A stretch of DNA of 64,000 bases. It comes from Phaeoceros laevis. Lineage: Eukaryota; Anthocerotophyta; Anthocerotopsida; Notothyladales. A model generated the notes under the pieces. The model was not told the origin of the DNA. It ran no database searches and saw nothing but the letters and a program-made list of their open reading frames with translations. The translations under genes were made by a program, and so were the position numbers. Positions 39,174 to 51,581 of this stretch are shown piece after piece. Each line of letters starts with the position of its first letter. Within the stretch, counting starts at the first letter, position 1. The stretch is from the NCBI GenBank assembly GCA_049999765.1, contig JBNGIQ010009354.1:110885-174884 (forward strand), read 5' to 3'.

Positions 39174-40556
39174 ATGCGGTCACTGAGGAAGCTGGCGTTG
39201 TTGTTGGCACATCCGAGGAATACAGGTAGGCGCAGGCTGAGGCGGAAACGGCGCAAGAGATTTGGAGCAACAAGGAATGTTGGAGCAAGTCTGGCAGGAT
39301 GGAGCAAGCTTCCTCTGGACCTCAGGGAAGCGGTTCTCGCTCAATTGCCATTTGCACAAGTGTTTCAGTTCCGGTTGGTGTGCAAGGAATGGCATCGGAT
39401 TCTGTCAGATCCCGCGTTTTTGAAGGGGAGCTTGGCATTCCAGAAGATATGCTCTTCTTGTGTCATTGTCCCTGAGTGCGCGAGACGAAATTCCATCGGG
39501 TCAAGTTTTAACACCTCCTCCGGCAGCTGGCGAGCCATGCCTTCCACCCCTGCCGAGCTTGGAGACTTGAATATCATGGCAAGTGACAGGGGCCTACTGG
39601 TTGGCCGCTCGATTTTGCATGGTAGCCTGTGCGTTTATAACCCGCTTCTACAGCTCTTCAGGTTGTTACCTGCATGTGGAGAACATGTACATGGTGGCAG
39701 GACGTTTGTGCATTTAGTGGTCGGAGCGGATACCAGGTCCTTCAAGGTGTTCAACTTTTCGTTCCATGGGAAGGGTTGGGAAGAGCCTCCTCCTGTGCGC
39801 CAGGTGGATCCCAGGCTTTCTCATGATCCGAGGGGAATCGAGGTGGTGCCGTTAGCCCTGAAAAATGGCTTTTGCACTGTGCATGTTTTTGACTCTACAT
39901 CAGATTCTTGGAGTAAGCTTCCACACAAGCCCCCACTGAACTTCAGCAGGACAGATGCGGGTTTAAATTCTCTCAGAGGACCCTATGCAGTCGGTTCCGG
40001 AAGCTTGTTTTTTGAAGCAAGGCAATACCCGTGGCATCGTTTAACATCGTTGGTAGCCTTTGTCACAAAGCAGGGTGTCTGGAAAGAACATCCCTTGCCC
40101 TCAACGGAGGGATTGGAGGGAGCGGGATTTGGCGTGGAGCATTTACTGCACTCTGGCAATGAGTTGTTGTTCTTGAGGATCAGAGCTCCCGGGCTCAACC
40201 TGCCAGTCTTTCTTCAGGTGTACAGATTTAATGAGTTGACAGACAGTTGGGTCATGGTCCGACTGACGGCTACCCATTTCGCAGTACCAGAGGACTTTGA
40301 TTCTCCTTTGCTACGCGCAATGCTCATTGGAGATCGCATGGTATGTCAGGACAAGGTGGTTTTCTGGTTCAAGGCGGATTTGGGTGAAGCTATGGCTTTT
40401 AGTCTAGAAGATGGGAAGTGGCGGCTCTACCCAGTGAGTGCCAAGCACTGCAGGGAGCAGCAGCTGACTACCTTCTCTGTTGTGCCTTCCTTTATACCTT
40501 CCTTGATTCAACTTGCTGGTATGGCATGTGCTACCCCTCCTTTCAAGCAAGAATGA
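39174..40556 (+). CDS. F-box protein
   Basis: An intronless 460-residue ORF starting at ATG 39174. A basic N-terminus (RRRLRRKRRKR) is followed by an F-box at about 42-82 (WSKLPLDLREAVLAQLPFAQ ... RLVCKEWHRIL). The rest resembles an F-box-associated / kelch-like beta-propeller domain, with DRGLLVG, LCVYNPLLQLFRLLP, STSDSWSKLP and DSWVMV repeats at about 50-60-residue spacing. As an F-box protein it would pair with a SKP1-like adaptor and present a substrate for ubiquitination. The substrate is unknown. It is related in architecture to the broken gene 5 kb upstream. Confidence 0.88.
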   Translation: MRSLRKLALLLAHPRNTGRRRLRRKRRKRFGATRNVGASLAGWSKLPLDLREAVLAQLPFAQVFQFRLVCKEWHRILSDPAFLKGSLAFQKICSSCVIVPECARRNSIGSSFNTSSGSWRAMPSTPAELGDLNIMASDRGLLVGRSILHGSLCVYNPLLQLFRLLPACGEHVHGGRTFVHLVVGADTRSFKVFNFSFHGKGWEEPPPVRQVDPRLSHDPRGIEVVPLALKNGFCTVHVFDSTSDSWSKLPHKPPLNFSRTDAGLNSLRGPYAVGSGSLFFEARQYPWHRLTSLVAFVTKQGVWKEHPLPSTEGLEGAGFGVEHLLHSGNELLFLRIRAPGLNLPVFLQVYRFNELTDSWVMVRLTATHFAVPEDFDSPLLRAMLIGDRMVCQDKVVFWFKADLGEAMAFSLEDGKWRLYPVSAKHCREQQLTTFSVVPSFIPSLIQLAGMACATPPFKQE

Positions 40557-41823
40557 TCCGCAGTACTGCAAGTTGGCAGTATTCCAATCTTTAAGGTTTA
40601 GCTCCCGGAGATCCTGAAAGAGCTCTGACATGTACAACCTTGCAACGGAAACGTTGTAAGCGGAACACATGCGGCTATCTGGATTCTGGAACTTCTTTTC
40701 TTTTTCCCTCTAGTCGAAGGGGTGCTTAGTTGCTGTCAGGTTGAATCGCATTCAGTCGATATTGCTCCTTGTACTATTCCATTGCTGGTGTCTTGAGTTC
40801 AGGATCTATCACTCTTGTGTCACTAGCAACAAGATTCATGGTTGGGCGTACCCAGTCAGCCTTAAGAGTGACGGGAAATGCAACTAAGCAGGCTCACTTA
40901 TGAGGTAGCCGGTGAACTGTGTTGGAAGGGACCGACACCGCATTAGACTGCATAGAGCAGCAGCCCATTGTCTGTCCCTGTTTGGAAACAGCTACGGCCC
41001 TACCTCGAGGTGCACATGCTCATTAGGATCAGCTTTGAGGAAGTAGTCTAGCGGAAAATGTATTGTCACTACAGAGCACTCCGTGACCATGATACTTGTC
41101 ACAGGGTGCATAAGGTTGTAGAGAACATTAGGTCAACAGTGAGAAGTTGCTCAGTCCCTGAGGACAGCAAACACCAAAGAAATCCCTTCGAGTTTTTCAA
41201 ATGTAGCAAATGAACAAAATGGATGACGGAGTGCCTGCGAGGCATAAAGCAGGGGCTGCAATTTGACTCTCCTTCCAAATCTCTGACCAGAATTTGTGGT
41301 TCCTGCCATGTGCAAATAAGTACATCTTCCAGTAGCGGTTCTGCTGCAGCTTCAGATCTAGAAGAGCTCGAGAAATTTCAGATCAAAGTCAAATGGGTCT
41401 AACCGGACTTACCCAAAGTCAGGTGGACGCCAAATGGCCATTTTGCAAAACTTTGCCTGGACATTTTTCCGAGGTCCAAGGAACCTTAACAGTCAGCACC
41501 TAAGGCCCTGGAGGATGGCAAAATTATCTGCTATCTTCCTACGTAGGAGAGAGGCCTTGAGACGTCGAGGCCGAGGGGGGAGGAGACTTTACCTGTGACC
41601 AAAAGCCATAGCTGAAGGAGATTTGGCCGAGGCCCAAGGAGGCTGGCATCCTGAGCCCTGGCAGCTAGACTATATATCGAGATCATGGGTTCCTGGTGAA
41701 ATCATAGTCTCAGAGCAACCTGGCGTGAAGCTTAATTCTCTTGAGATCATTGTCGGTTACGCAAGAGTTAGCCTCAGAGGAAGTCCTGCTGCCAATTGTC
41801 ATATATAGTTAACATGGAAGCTT
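40557..41823. other. Intergenic region
   Basis: No gene is supported. A short ORF at 41623-41808 and a minus-strand stretch near 40997-41050 look coding-like but match nothing I recognise. Confidence 0.35.
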
Positions 41824-42853
41824 ATGTCCTCAGAATACAGTTCACAGGCAATACTGCCTTGCAAGGTTCTAGATTGCAGGATGGAGAGGTTCAATCCTTG
41901 GAACCCTGCAAACATTCTCTTCACCACAGACTATGACTGCACTTTCACAGTCCAAGACACTTGCCAACTGCTGGTGTGGGCGAAGGAAAACTCCGTTGAA
42001 ATTAAGGACGGTCGAATGCTTGAAGTCTACGAAAGCCTATGGGAGGAGTACGAGGTACTTCTCAAGGAGCAAATTGCAGCCAGGGCTGTTGAGTCTGCAG
42101 AAGACGGAATTGCTAGTGAGCAAATGGCCAACAGCAGCAGCAACGGTTAGTACGAAGTAACTCCCGAATGCAAAGTCACTGCTTGGCGTTTCTGTCCCGG
42201 CTGACGGCATTGGGGACAACCGTTCACGTCATTTCCGCAAATTGGTCTAGAGACATCATTTACGGAGGCCTCTTCTCTCTGCCTGGTAAGTTATTTGTAC
42301 ATATACCAATCCAATTTATGCAAGTACTAGTGCTGCAAATATGATGACACAGGTACAGAGGATTTGAATTGAGTTTTGCCATGTCGCAGAGGGGCGATTG
42401 TACGTGCATTGCAATGACTTGGAGTACACATTAGGAGAGTCCAGTGGTCACTTCGAGAACAGGATCACTAATGCTATTGACAAGGAAAGCGTTCAGCAAG
42501 CTCTGCGGAAACTCAGCACCAGTGCAACTGAGCAAGACAAGATGGTGGTCTACTTCGGAGACGCCCAGACTGATCTGCTGGTACTCCTGGACGCTGCAGC
42601 ATCTAGGAGTCGTGATGGGCAGGAGACCTGCACTTCGAGACCTGTTAGACCGGCACAGCATCCGGTTGCTGCCGTTGGCAGAAGCTGGCGCAGCCCTGTC
42701 AACAGGTTGTGTGTCCACGTTTCGTCAGACCGGGACCCTGTTCCACGCCACAGGGTGGCAAGATGTGGATGGAGGCCTATCTGTTTGGCCGAGACTCTTC
42801 ACGAGCAGGGATCTGGAGTCTGAACATTGTAGGACTTCTAGTAAGTTGTAATA
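41824..42853 (+). pseudogene. Decayed HAD-phosphatase part of a TH2-like thiamin enzyme
   Basis: Fragments match, in order, the C-terminal HAD domain of plant bifunctional TH2 (TenA thiaminase plus thiamin monophosphate phosphatase). They are motif I TTDYDCTFTV (41925-41954), a helical cap, VHVISANWSRDIIYGG with motif II (about 42220-42270), then after a spliced intron (acceptor at 42390) LYVHCNDLEYT and VVYFGDAQTDLLVLLDA. The frame then shifts (near 42597) to read LGVVMGRRPALRD and GTLFHATGW, the usual C-terminus. A stop at 42148 with about 60 expected residues missing, the frameshift, and absence of the N-terminal TenA domain suggest a pseudogene. Undetected exons or assembly errors could rescue parts of it. 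Confidence 0.55.
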
Positions 42854-43482
42854 GAACCAGAAAAGCTGTATTTAGCTAATTTTTCTCTGCACAAGTTAAG
42901 GGACTAGAGTTTTCTCCTTCACTATCTAGTCACCCTGGATTCCACAGCCATAGTAACTTAGTCACACTTCTGTCCGGGAAACTTCATCAATTAGCTGGTT
43001 ATGTCCTGCCCGGGCCCCTGGCGTGATTGAATGAAAGGCTTTGAGAAAATGCAGTTGAAAGCCAAATGGATCGAGACTATGGTCTGCAGGAATTTCTCAA
43101 GACCTTTAAAAACGGGCTTACAAGCTGCAAGCAAGCTGCTGCGCACCTACCTTCAAGCTGGAAACGAAAACATCTATGGTGAAGGCGGCCTTCACCATCG
43201 ATTACTAGGTGCATTCAGAATGTGAGAACCCATGGCCAGGGGAGTGCTGAAGGCAGACTGAGTAATTGCAGAGACAGAAGGAACCAGATGTTTTGAGCCG
43301 GTAACCACGGAGCAAAGCTTTGTCGCTCACGAGGCCCACATGCCAAACCCAATGTCTCGGGATGACCAGACGAGTCATCTTCCTCAGGCTCCAACTTGTC
43401 TCTCCCGGCAACCACATTTTCATCTTCGTTCTTCAGCGGACACCTGAGAACCAACAAAACACAGATTTGTTTACACAGGACA
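42854..43482. other. Intergenic region upstream of tRNA
   Basis: No gene is supported. On the minus strand 43215-43440 is open and acidic (KNEDENVVAGRDKLEPEEDD...) but has no recognised domain or splice context. Confidence 0.35.
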
Positions 43483-43555
43483 CGATCACACTGGGGATCG
43501 AACCCAGAATCTCTGGTTTCGTAGACCAGCGCCTTATCCATTGGGCCATGCGACC
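43483..43555 (-). tRNA. trnR-ACG: tRNA-Arg (anticodon ACG)
   Basis: The minus strand folds as a complete cloverleaf. The acceptor GGTCGCA pairs with TGTGATC (with two G-U pairs) and the discriminator is G. The D arm lies in TGGCCCAATGGATAAGGC, the anticodon stem CTGGT/ACCAG carries loop CTACGAA, and the T arm is CTGGGTTCGATCCCCAG. Apart from the acceptor stem it is almost identical to the plant nuclear tRNA-Arg(ACG) I remember. There is no intron, and CCA is not encoded, as expected for a nuclear tRNA. Confidence 0.95.
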
Positions 43556-43761
43556 AGCCGACAAATGTCTGATAAGCTATGTTATATTGTAAATTAATAT
43601 TCTTTCTGATAGAAGCATGATTATTTGAGTTTTTTGTTCTCTTGAACACTCTAGAAGCATGTCAGGGTCTTATCACAAGGGCCTCAACCCAACATATGAC
43701 AACTCATATTAATGGGGCACCATAACGATGAAAACTAGATTCAGCACACAAACTGCGCGGA

Positions 43762-45638
43762 TCAGCTTCCCCTGTATGTGCTGTAAGCGAAGGGGGACAG
43801 CAGCACGGGTACATGAAAATGTTCGGTTGCTTGGGAGGGACTGACTTCGAACACTACAGACACGAAGGGATAGAATACCTTGGAGCTCTCGCCCTTCTTG
43901 CTGTGCACTCTAAGAAAGTAAGGCTCTGTATCGAAGGTGAGCCTGTACCTACCAGCAGGAATGGTGTTAGACAAGGGCATCAGTGCGCCGGACCGGCCAT
44001 CCTCATCTGTGACAGATATTCCAAGAGTAGACCACTTTCCGTTGTCCTGCTCTTTGGAGGTCAAGAGGGATGTTGAGTTAGTCTCCTTCCACCAGTCCAA
44101 GCTCACTGCGATGCCGGATCCTGGCTTGCCTAGTGATACATCCAGCACATGAGTTGTTATTGGAGGGCAGGTGCGCATGACCGCGGCAGGTTGCTCTGGG
44201 CCTGCAGGCACTTGCTCCATGTAGTCAGACCCTGGCCCATTGATGTGCGCTTCTATTTGATTCAGTCTTCGATCCACAGACTTATCTGTATCATTGCACC
44301 ACATAGACTTGTCAAGACATTTTCACTGAAGTCAACCAGGCTTTACTAATGTGATCTTTCCACATACATTTGAGATTCTTTTGCACACCCCTCTGAGACA
44401 CGAGCACTGAACCTGAAAAAACATAAAAGTAGAAAAACTTCCCTAAGAGTTTGTTCCTGGAGGAATGGGAACAGCATCCAATGTGCACTTAACGACTTAT
44501 CACTCACTCTGAGAGCTTGGACCTTACCTTCTGGTGCAGCTGCAGCACTTGAGGAAGTAGGCAGTGGCGGAGGAGTATCACGCAAGCTTGAGAGACTGAC
44601 ATGATCAAGGTTGGCATCACTGGAATGCCTTTCATGACTAGCCTGACTTTGTTCCAAAAGCTTCCTAAGCCGAAGCTCAGTAATCTTTTGTTGTTCCGAT
44701 GCAGCGACTTCCAACTCAACAATTGGCCTGTTTTTGAAGCGGCTCTAACAGAACAGTGGCATGGAGTTAGATTAGAGGTTACTGACTGACTTACGATCTG
44801 CCATTCAACACAGCAGCACACTGAGCTAGGATGCTTATCAAACTGAGCACCCGTATCCATTCTCCTCTACAACCTTACGTGTCTCAGAAGCCGCATTCTT
44901 CAAGATGTAAGGGACCACTCATCCAGAGCTTAGCAAAAAGTGCCCACCTTCACGATCGACAGGATCTCGGAGCTGCTTTTTCCGGTTGCACAGATGAGAA
45001 ACACAAACCCAAACTTCCTTTCGTATTGCCGATTCCACTCTGCCAGATCCTACGCATCCAGTACATGAACTGAGCCCCACCGTTGCATCCACCATTGACA
45101 TCAGAATGCACTTTTTGTTCTCCTCCGCATTGACCAATCCAAGAAACAGAGCAGAAGCTGACGACCACCTTTAGGTTCTGGTCGGTAGCGGTACTCAAGG
45201 CTTCGGACTGCTCCCCTGCGCACACGCTGCTCCATCCGGCTATCACGACGGTTAAAAGACCAGGAAATATGGCCAGGTACTACTGTAGATGACTGAACAT
45301 GCTTCACAACATACTCGGAGGCATATTTTTTGCGGAGTGCATCCACGTCTCCTATGCGAGGATGTGCACCAAAAGCCTCCAACCATCCCAGTATGTCGAC
45401 CTAGAGAGCGTTGAAGCGGATCAGGGTTTGTCAATTCTAGACGAAAATTGGAACATCCACCAGCCGCCAAGAAGAGTAGCAGACGCTGTACCTTGCTCCA
45501 CCAGATTGTACGGGAAACTTCAATCGCCTCAGCAAGACTGTCGAAAGGTCCTACCTTGGCTACTTCCGCAGCAAATTCGGTACTACCACAGCATGACAAC
45601 CAGTCCTTGACTGTCAAGTTCACGGGTTGTGCAGCCAT
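43762..45638 (-). CDS. TTL: Allantoin synthase (OHCU decarboxylase / 5-hydroxyisourate hydrolase)
   Basis: Six exons give about 382 residues: 45492-45638, 45284-45400, 45169-45210, 44948-45049, 44528-44744, 43762-44285. The exon 3 acceptor is ambiguous. The N-terminal OHCU decarboxylase domain shows WLSCCGSTEFA, AFGAHPRIGD with the catalytic His, and EWNRQYERKFGFVFLICATGKS. The C-terminal transthyretin-like hydrolase domain shows PPITTHVLDVSLG, DGRSG, HFHVPVLLSPFAYSTYRGS and the diagnostic YRGS end. The enzyme converts 5-hydroxyisourate to S-allantoin in peroxisomes. Between the domains RLNQIEAHI resembles a PTS2 peroxisomal signal (RLx5HL), at the position where the Arabidopsis protein has one. 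It is divergently arranged with the endopeptidase gene, 508 bp apart. Confidence 0.93.
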
Positions 45639-46146
45639 AGCTGCGTATTGGAGACACGCACTGAGTAGTCCCTCTGCTTGAAACTTGTAGGCTCCTCCAG
45701 ACTAGGCCATTCCACGCCAATAAGGCCTGATCCGACTGGACGGGTGCCACTTGCAAAATCTACAGGAAGCTACACAGACACGGTTGCGAGGTGGTCGGTA
45801 CAGCTGCCAAGTGTGCACGGATTCCAAGAACGCATGAGCTGAGCACCAATTTCCTAGGGCTCTAAGCTTCTAATAAGATGACGACACTCAAATTCGCCAA
45901 CTAGTTTCCGCTGAAAATATAGATACCTTGCGTCGCATACGATCTGACTCAAAATGTCCGGCGACTCTGTCCAATCCAGCGTTGGTCCTTCAACAGTGGC
46001 AGCCTGCCAGCCTCAGTGCGATTGAATTTGCCTTCCAGACCACCACATTTTCTCCGGTACAGTGCTGGTGCGGCGGCCTGGTGCCTCCTGGTGGGGCCTT
46101 ATCTAGAGGTGCTGTCCTGCCTCCGTCGCCTAGAGGACGTAGCGCA

Positions 46147-49100
46147 ATGAGAACTAGCAAACTGTCCTCACTGTCCCTGCGCTCTTGCTCGCAGTCCCTG
46201 CCTTCCACTTTCGGGTCTGCTACGGTTAGTCACGCATGGTTGCGGGGAAGGCGCGAGCATCTTTATCTCCCTCTCGCTCTGCAGCACGGCCGCTCATTTC
46301 TGGCATCGCGCTTCTCCCTCATCAGCCGTCCCTACGTGGAGCTTCTACGGGCGGGCGGAATTCCAATGACACGATCACCGGCCAGTGGAGTCGCGCGAGC
46401 TGAGAGTGTCCATGGGGCGGGTGGCAATGGCGCCACAACTGTTGCTGACGGTACCCATTCTTTCCGCTTCACTTCATTTCCCTGCAAGTTCTTGTAGAGA
46501 ATGAAGTATCTGGTAATATACATTCTTATGGACTCGACAGAATCCTCGGTCTGATTCATAATTGGCCACTGCGCATGGGTGGTGTCAAATTTTGGTTTCA
46601 GGCACTCCATGTGCACGATAAGAACTTCCTGCCTCTGACAGAACTCATGACAGAATTGACAAAGGCATAAACTTTGTGGAATTGACCTGTGGCTTTGTGG
46701 AATTGACCTGTGGCGTGAGTTGAGGGGTTGCGATTTTCAGTTGGAGTATGACATGTTTCTTCTGGACAACAGGAGAGTCCGGCTACTGTCTGCCACCTCC
46801 AGAGATTAGGGAAATTGTCGATGCTCCCCCAACGCCTGCTGTGTCATTCTCTCCGAACAGAGATGAGGTAGTTTTCTTGGGCCGAACATCTTTGCCCCCT
46901 TTGTCGGAACTTGCCAAGCCTGAACTCAAGCTCGGGGGCCTCCGGATCGACCCAGAGTCCAATACTCGAAGTCGTATGTAAGTTTCTGGCAACGGATGCA
47001 GGTCATTTTGTATCTCGTGGTCAGGATATGGCTTGATGAGCTCTCATGTGCTGAGCTTACCATTCTTACTGATGCAAGATATATGCCATCGTTGGTGCGT
47101 GTGTTGTCTCACACATGAAAGTCCTGCCTCAGGTCCTTTTTCACTGGGATAAAGGTTCATCGTCTGCATGAAGATGGTTCTTTGGGGGCAGAGAGGGAAG
47201 TTGTGGGATATCCTCCTGATGGCAAGATAAACCATGTAACCTGGTAATGTGCTCAGTTTGCAGTTCTGCAATCCACCAGATTTGCTGATCTGTTCTTTTT
47301 ACCATTAGCTTGTGTGACACATGGCTCACCTGGTGATGGCAGATGGTCCCTGAGCACTCACTGCCGTACCTGATTTTGTCTTTTTTGCTTAAGGTCGCCA
47401 GATGGACGCCATTTTTGCTTCACTATCCGAGGAAGCTCTCAGGTACCTCTTTAATGATAAGCATGCAAGGTTGATTCAAGTTTTCCGGTACTGTATGTTG
47501 AGCCGTAGCTCGATACTGGTGGCTTGGCAGGGCGGTAGGCCAGAGCCACGCCTCGCACTGTGGGTTGCAGATATAGAGTCTGGCCAGGCGAGGCAGCTGA
47601 TTGGGCCCCACAATTTTCCTCTGAACACCATTTTTGAATCGTAAGGAATTCAACCTTGCTTCTTGTAGTCGTGAACTGGTCTCTATCTGTTCGTATTCAT
47701 CAGTGTTAGAAGAAGCGTAGATATTCAAGCTGCTGAGACCTGGCAAGAAAGAAAGCTACCCTGGTTTCTTGAATAAGGATACTAATCCACTTTTGATACT
47801 TTCTGCAACAGTTATTCATGGGTAAATGATACAACTATAGTTGCATGCACTATTCCTGAAGGTCGTGGGCCACCTCCAGAGAGGCCTCTGACTCCAACGG
47901 CACCAAAAATACAGACAAATGAGCAAGAAAAGGTGGCCCAGAATCGTACCTATCAAGACCTTCTAAAGGATAAATTCGATGAAGAGCTCTTTGACTACTA
48001 CGTAACCAGTCAGCTATTGTTGATCTCCTTGGATGGAACAGTGAAGCCAATTGGTCCACCTGCCGTATATGTGGATGTGGAGACTTCAACTGACGAAGGG
48101 TACTTGCTCATCAGCTCACTTCACAGGCCATATTCATACATCGTGCCATGTGGGCGATTTCCCAAGAAGGTGGAGATTTGGAAAGCGAGTGGAGAGTTTG
48201 TACGGGATTTTTGCGATCTGCCTCTTGCTGAGGATATTCCTATCACTTTCGACAGTGTACGACAAGGTCCAAGATCTGTACGCTGGAGACCTGATAAGCC
48301 TTCTTCACTTTCCTGGTATGTGCAGTGGTGGCCAACCCTTGCAGTCTCAAAAGAGGTGATAGTGTTGTTGAAGCAGTTGCTTTCTTTGCATGTAGTTACT
48401 TGGGACACTGATGTTGAGGAGCTTCTTGTGTTGCACGTTGTTAGAAAGTAAATTTAGGAGCCTGAATATGTTTGACATCTGAAGGGTTGAAACACAAGAC
48501 GGAGGGGATGCAAAGGTTGAGGTGTCACCACGAGACATCCTTTACACAGTGGGAGCGGAAGAGGGAGAGCCAGAGGTGGTGCACAAACTGGATTGGCGAT
48601 ATGGGTAAATCCTACGTTCAATTTTCTTATGACTATGTTGGTTGTTCTGGTGGCAATTCCACTGAGCAGAGAGATTTCAATTGGCCTCTTGAGTGTGCTG
48701 TCTGAATTGATCACCTAGTTGCCTATGCTCTATCTTCATCTGCCATGCTATCTGGAAAGACAGCAAGGTTGAAGGTTGGAGTTTTCTCCGTGGCTGCTGT
48801 ACCTAACGGGGTTGTGGAACTACTTGCTGTTGCAGAGCTACCCTTTGGGGCGACGAGTCTCTTGCCCTGGTTTATGAGTCATGGTACAAAACACGAAGAA
48901 CACGCACATGGGTGATAGCTCCTGGTAACAAAGAGAAGGAGCCCAAGTTGTTGTTTGATAGATCAACTGAGGATGTTTACTCAGACCCTGGGTCTCCACG
49001 ACAGAGAAGGACATCTTTTGGCAGTTACGTACTGGCTCAGTTCAAGGACTCCGACGGCAAGAGGTGGTTGCTGCTGGATGGAACTGGAGCCAGCCCAGAA

Positions 49101-51021
49101 GGCAACGTGCCCTTCCTTGACCTTTTTGATGTGTAAGTGTGAACATGCTGAGATGGTCAAGTGTGACGTTACAGGATAAGTTCATGCAGCATGATAAGGT
49201 ACATGTTGTTGGTTAGTCTAAACAGAAAGTGCATGTCCCTGCAGAGAAACTGGGGAGAAGAAGCGTGTCTGGAATAGTGACAAGACGAAGTACTATGAAA
49301 ATGTCGTGGGGTTGATGTCAGACAAGCCTGATGATGACCTACATGTTGACAAGCTAAAGATCCTTATCTCCAAGGAGTCTCAATCTGAGCCACCTCAGTT
49401 TTACCTGAAACAGTGGCCAGAGCAAAAAGAAGCACAACTCACCAACTTCCCTCACCCCTATCCTCAGCTAAAAGACATCAGAAAACAAGTAATACGATAC
49501 ACCAGAAAGGATGGTGTGGAGCTCCAGGCCAACCTTTATTTGCCTCCAGGTTATGATCCTGCCAGGGATGGTCCTTTGCCAACATTGCTGTGGGCATACC
49601 CACGGGAGTTCAAGAGTAAGGATAATGCTGGTCAGATGAGGGGATCCCCAAATGCATTTGCAGGAATAGGTTCAACTTCGGCTCTTTTGTGGCTAGCTAG
49701 ACGGTACGTGAGCTGGCCTGCTGCTGTCACACTGGAGCTTGGGTTAGGTGGTCAATGATGGTGAGTCTTCGATACTGAGCGCCAAGAAATTTCTGGGCTT
49801 CTGTTGTTAACAGGTTTGTCATCTTGGATGGACCAACTATGCCAATCATAGGAGAAGGCGACAAAGAAGCAAATGACAGGTTTGTCCTTTTGTTGGGGCC
49901 ACTTGAAGATACGCTCCCTCCATGCTGCTCTCATTGTCAGTATGTGATTTGACAGTTGAATGTGGACCAACAGGTATGTGGAGCAGCTCGTGCTTAGTGC
50001 AGAGGCTGCCGTCAATGAAGTCATTCGTTTAGGGGTATGTACTCCCTGACTTTCTGATGATGAAGATTCAATCAGGAACGATACTGAGAAGGCGGCGAGC
50101 CAATTAATCTTCGCAACAAAAAATTGTGTAGGTTTCTCATCCAGGCAAGATTGCAGTCGGAGGTCACTCATATGGGGCATTCATGACAGCAAACCTGCTC
50201 GCACACGCTCCCCACCTCTTCTGTTGTGGGGTTGCTAGGGCGGGTGCCTACAACAGGACTCTCACACCGTTTGGCTTTCAGGTGATTTCTACTACTGCCT
50301 ACTTCCTTTCCTTCCTGACGTGGTGTGGAAGTAGAACAGCAGCTTACCAGTATCAGTTTACTAGTTCAAGTTGACAACCTCCAATTGTTGTGGCTTCTGT
50401 CACAGGCTGAAGAAAGAACCCTGTGGGAAGCAACAAAGACTTACATTGAAATGAGTCCATTTATGTTGGCTGACAAAATCAAGAAGCCTATTCTTTTAAT
50501 TCACGGTGACGAAGACAACAACTCTGGCACGCTTACGATGCAGGTAATCTTTGTCATTATCATGTGAATGGCAGCCATCGGATGCATCTCCTGGCAGGCA
50601 TCATTGGTTTCATTTACAGATGGTTGAGTGCATCCGACAATTTGCCGGTGCACAGATGGGCTGCCTGAGCTTGACTTCTAAGCACTCTCGTTGGTGCGTG
50701 CAGTCAGAGCGGTTTTTCAATGCTCTGAAGGGACACGGAGCACTCTGCAGACTGGTGCTACTTCCCCTTGAAAGTCACGGTTTCAGTGCAAGGGAAAGCG
50801 TGATGCACTGCCTCTGGGAGATGGATAGATGGCTGGAGAAATATTGTGTGCAAGCTGTCGTTGACGATTCCACTTCCAAGGTACCAGAGGTATCAGCAGC
50901 CCCAACTGACACTCGCCCTGCAGGAGCTACCACCTCGGACTTGGTTGCTGTCGCAGGTGGCGAGAACCAGGAATCCGACACACAAAACTCTCGAAAGGGA
51001 TTGTTCCTGTCACTGCTGTGA
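46147..51021 (+). CDS. CGEP: Chloroplast glutamyl endopeptidase (S9 family)
   Basis: Fourteen exons keep frame and total about 963 residues, close to the Arabidopsis enzyme: 46147-46450, 46773-46977, 47133-47243, 47394-47442, 47531-47640, 47812-48315, 48485-48604, 48836-49132, 49245-49703, 49814-49879, 49974-50034, 50132-50281, 50406-50543, 50704-51021. The Ser/Arg-rich start fits a plastid transit peptide. A beta-propeller begins near YCLPPPEIREIVDAPPTPAV. The C-terminal alpha/beta-hydrolase carries the nucleophile in GHSYGAFM, the acid in IHGDEDNNSG and the His in ESHGFSARES. The enzyme cleaves after Glu in the chloroplast stroma and helps protein maturation and turnover. No lesion is seen. 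Confidence 0.95.
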
Positions 51022-51581
51022 GGCTCATCTGAGTGACAGAGATGTGTAGAAACAGATTGTTTTCGACGTGGTAGTCACCAGGAGCCCTCCTGTATTCAGT
51101 AGTCTAGCATCTTATTATTGCCCTCCGAAGTCCCAAATTCTCAATTCTCGGAGGATTGTAAAATTCTGGAAATAACAGATTAAACAGAACGCACCGGCTC
51201 AGTATTTATTATGTCCGGCTCCGCGTCCCATTCCATCTAAGACCTTCCATTGCACCCACGTGGTTGTCGCAACCAGCCTACCTTTTGTGCCCAGAACAAA
51301 AGCGGGGAAGGAGCATGGCGCATGTGAGCTGATGCTTGTTGAAAGCATAGAAACAAACAGATCGGCCCGTGTCTGACAATTCAACAGACGTGTACTCTCC
51401 CGCTTCAACACGGACAGGCACTCGGAGACGCCCGTCTGACGCTCGCTCAGGACGAAGGACGCCGGCTTTTTTTGGAGATGGCACAAACAGCCAGGACGAT
51501 CCTGGCTGTCGACGGCCCAAACACAGCCTTCTTCACGAGCAGAAATTGCTAGCCTCCTCAAGTGAACACTCTGCTCTCATC
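51022..51581. other. Intergenic / leader of the aspartic protease gene
   Basis: The frame of the protease stays open upstream to 51369, but without an in-frame ATG before 51582. No separate gene is seen. Confidence 0.45.
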
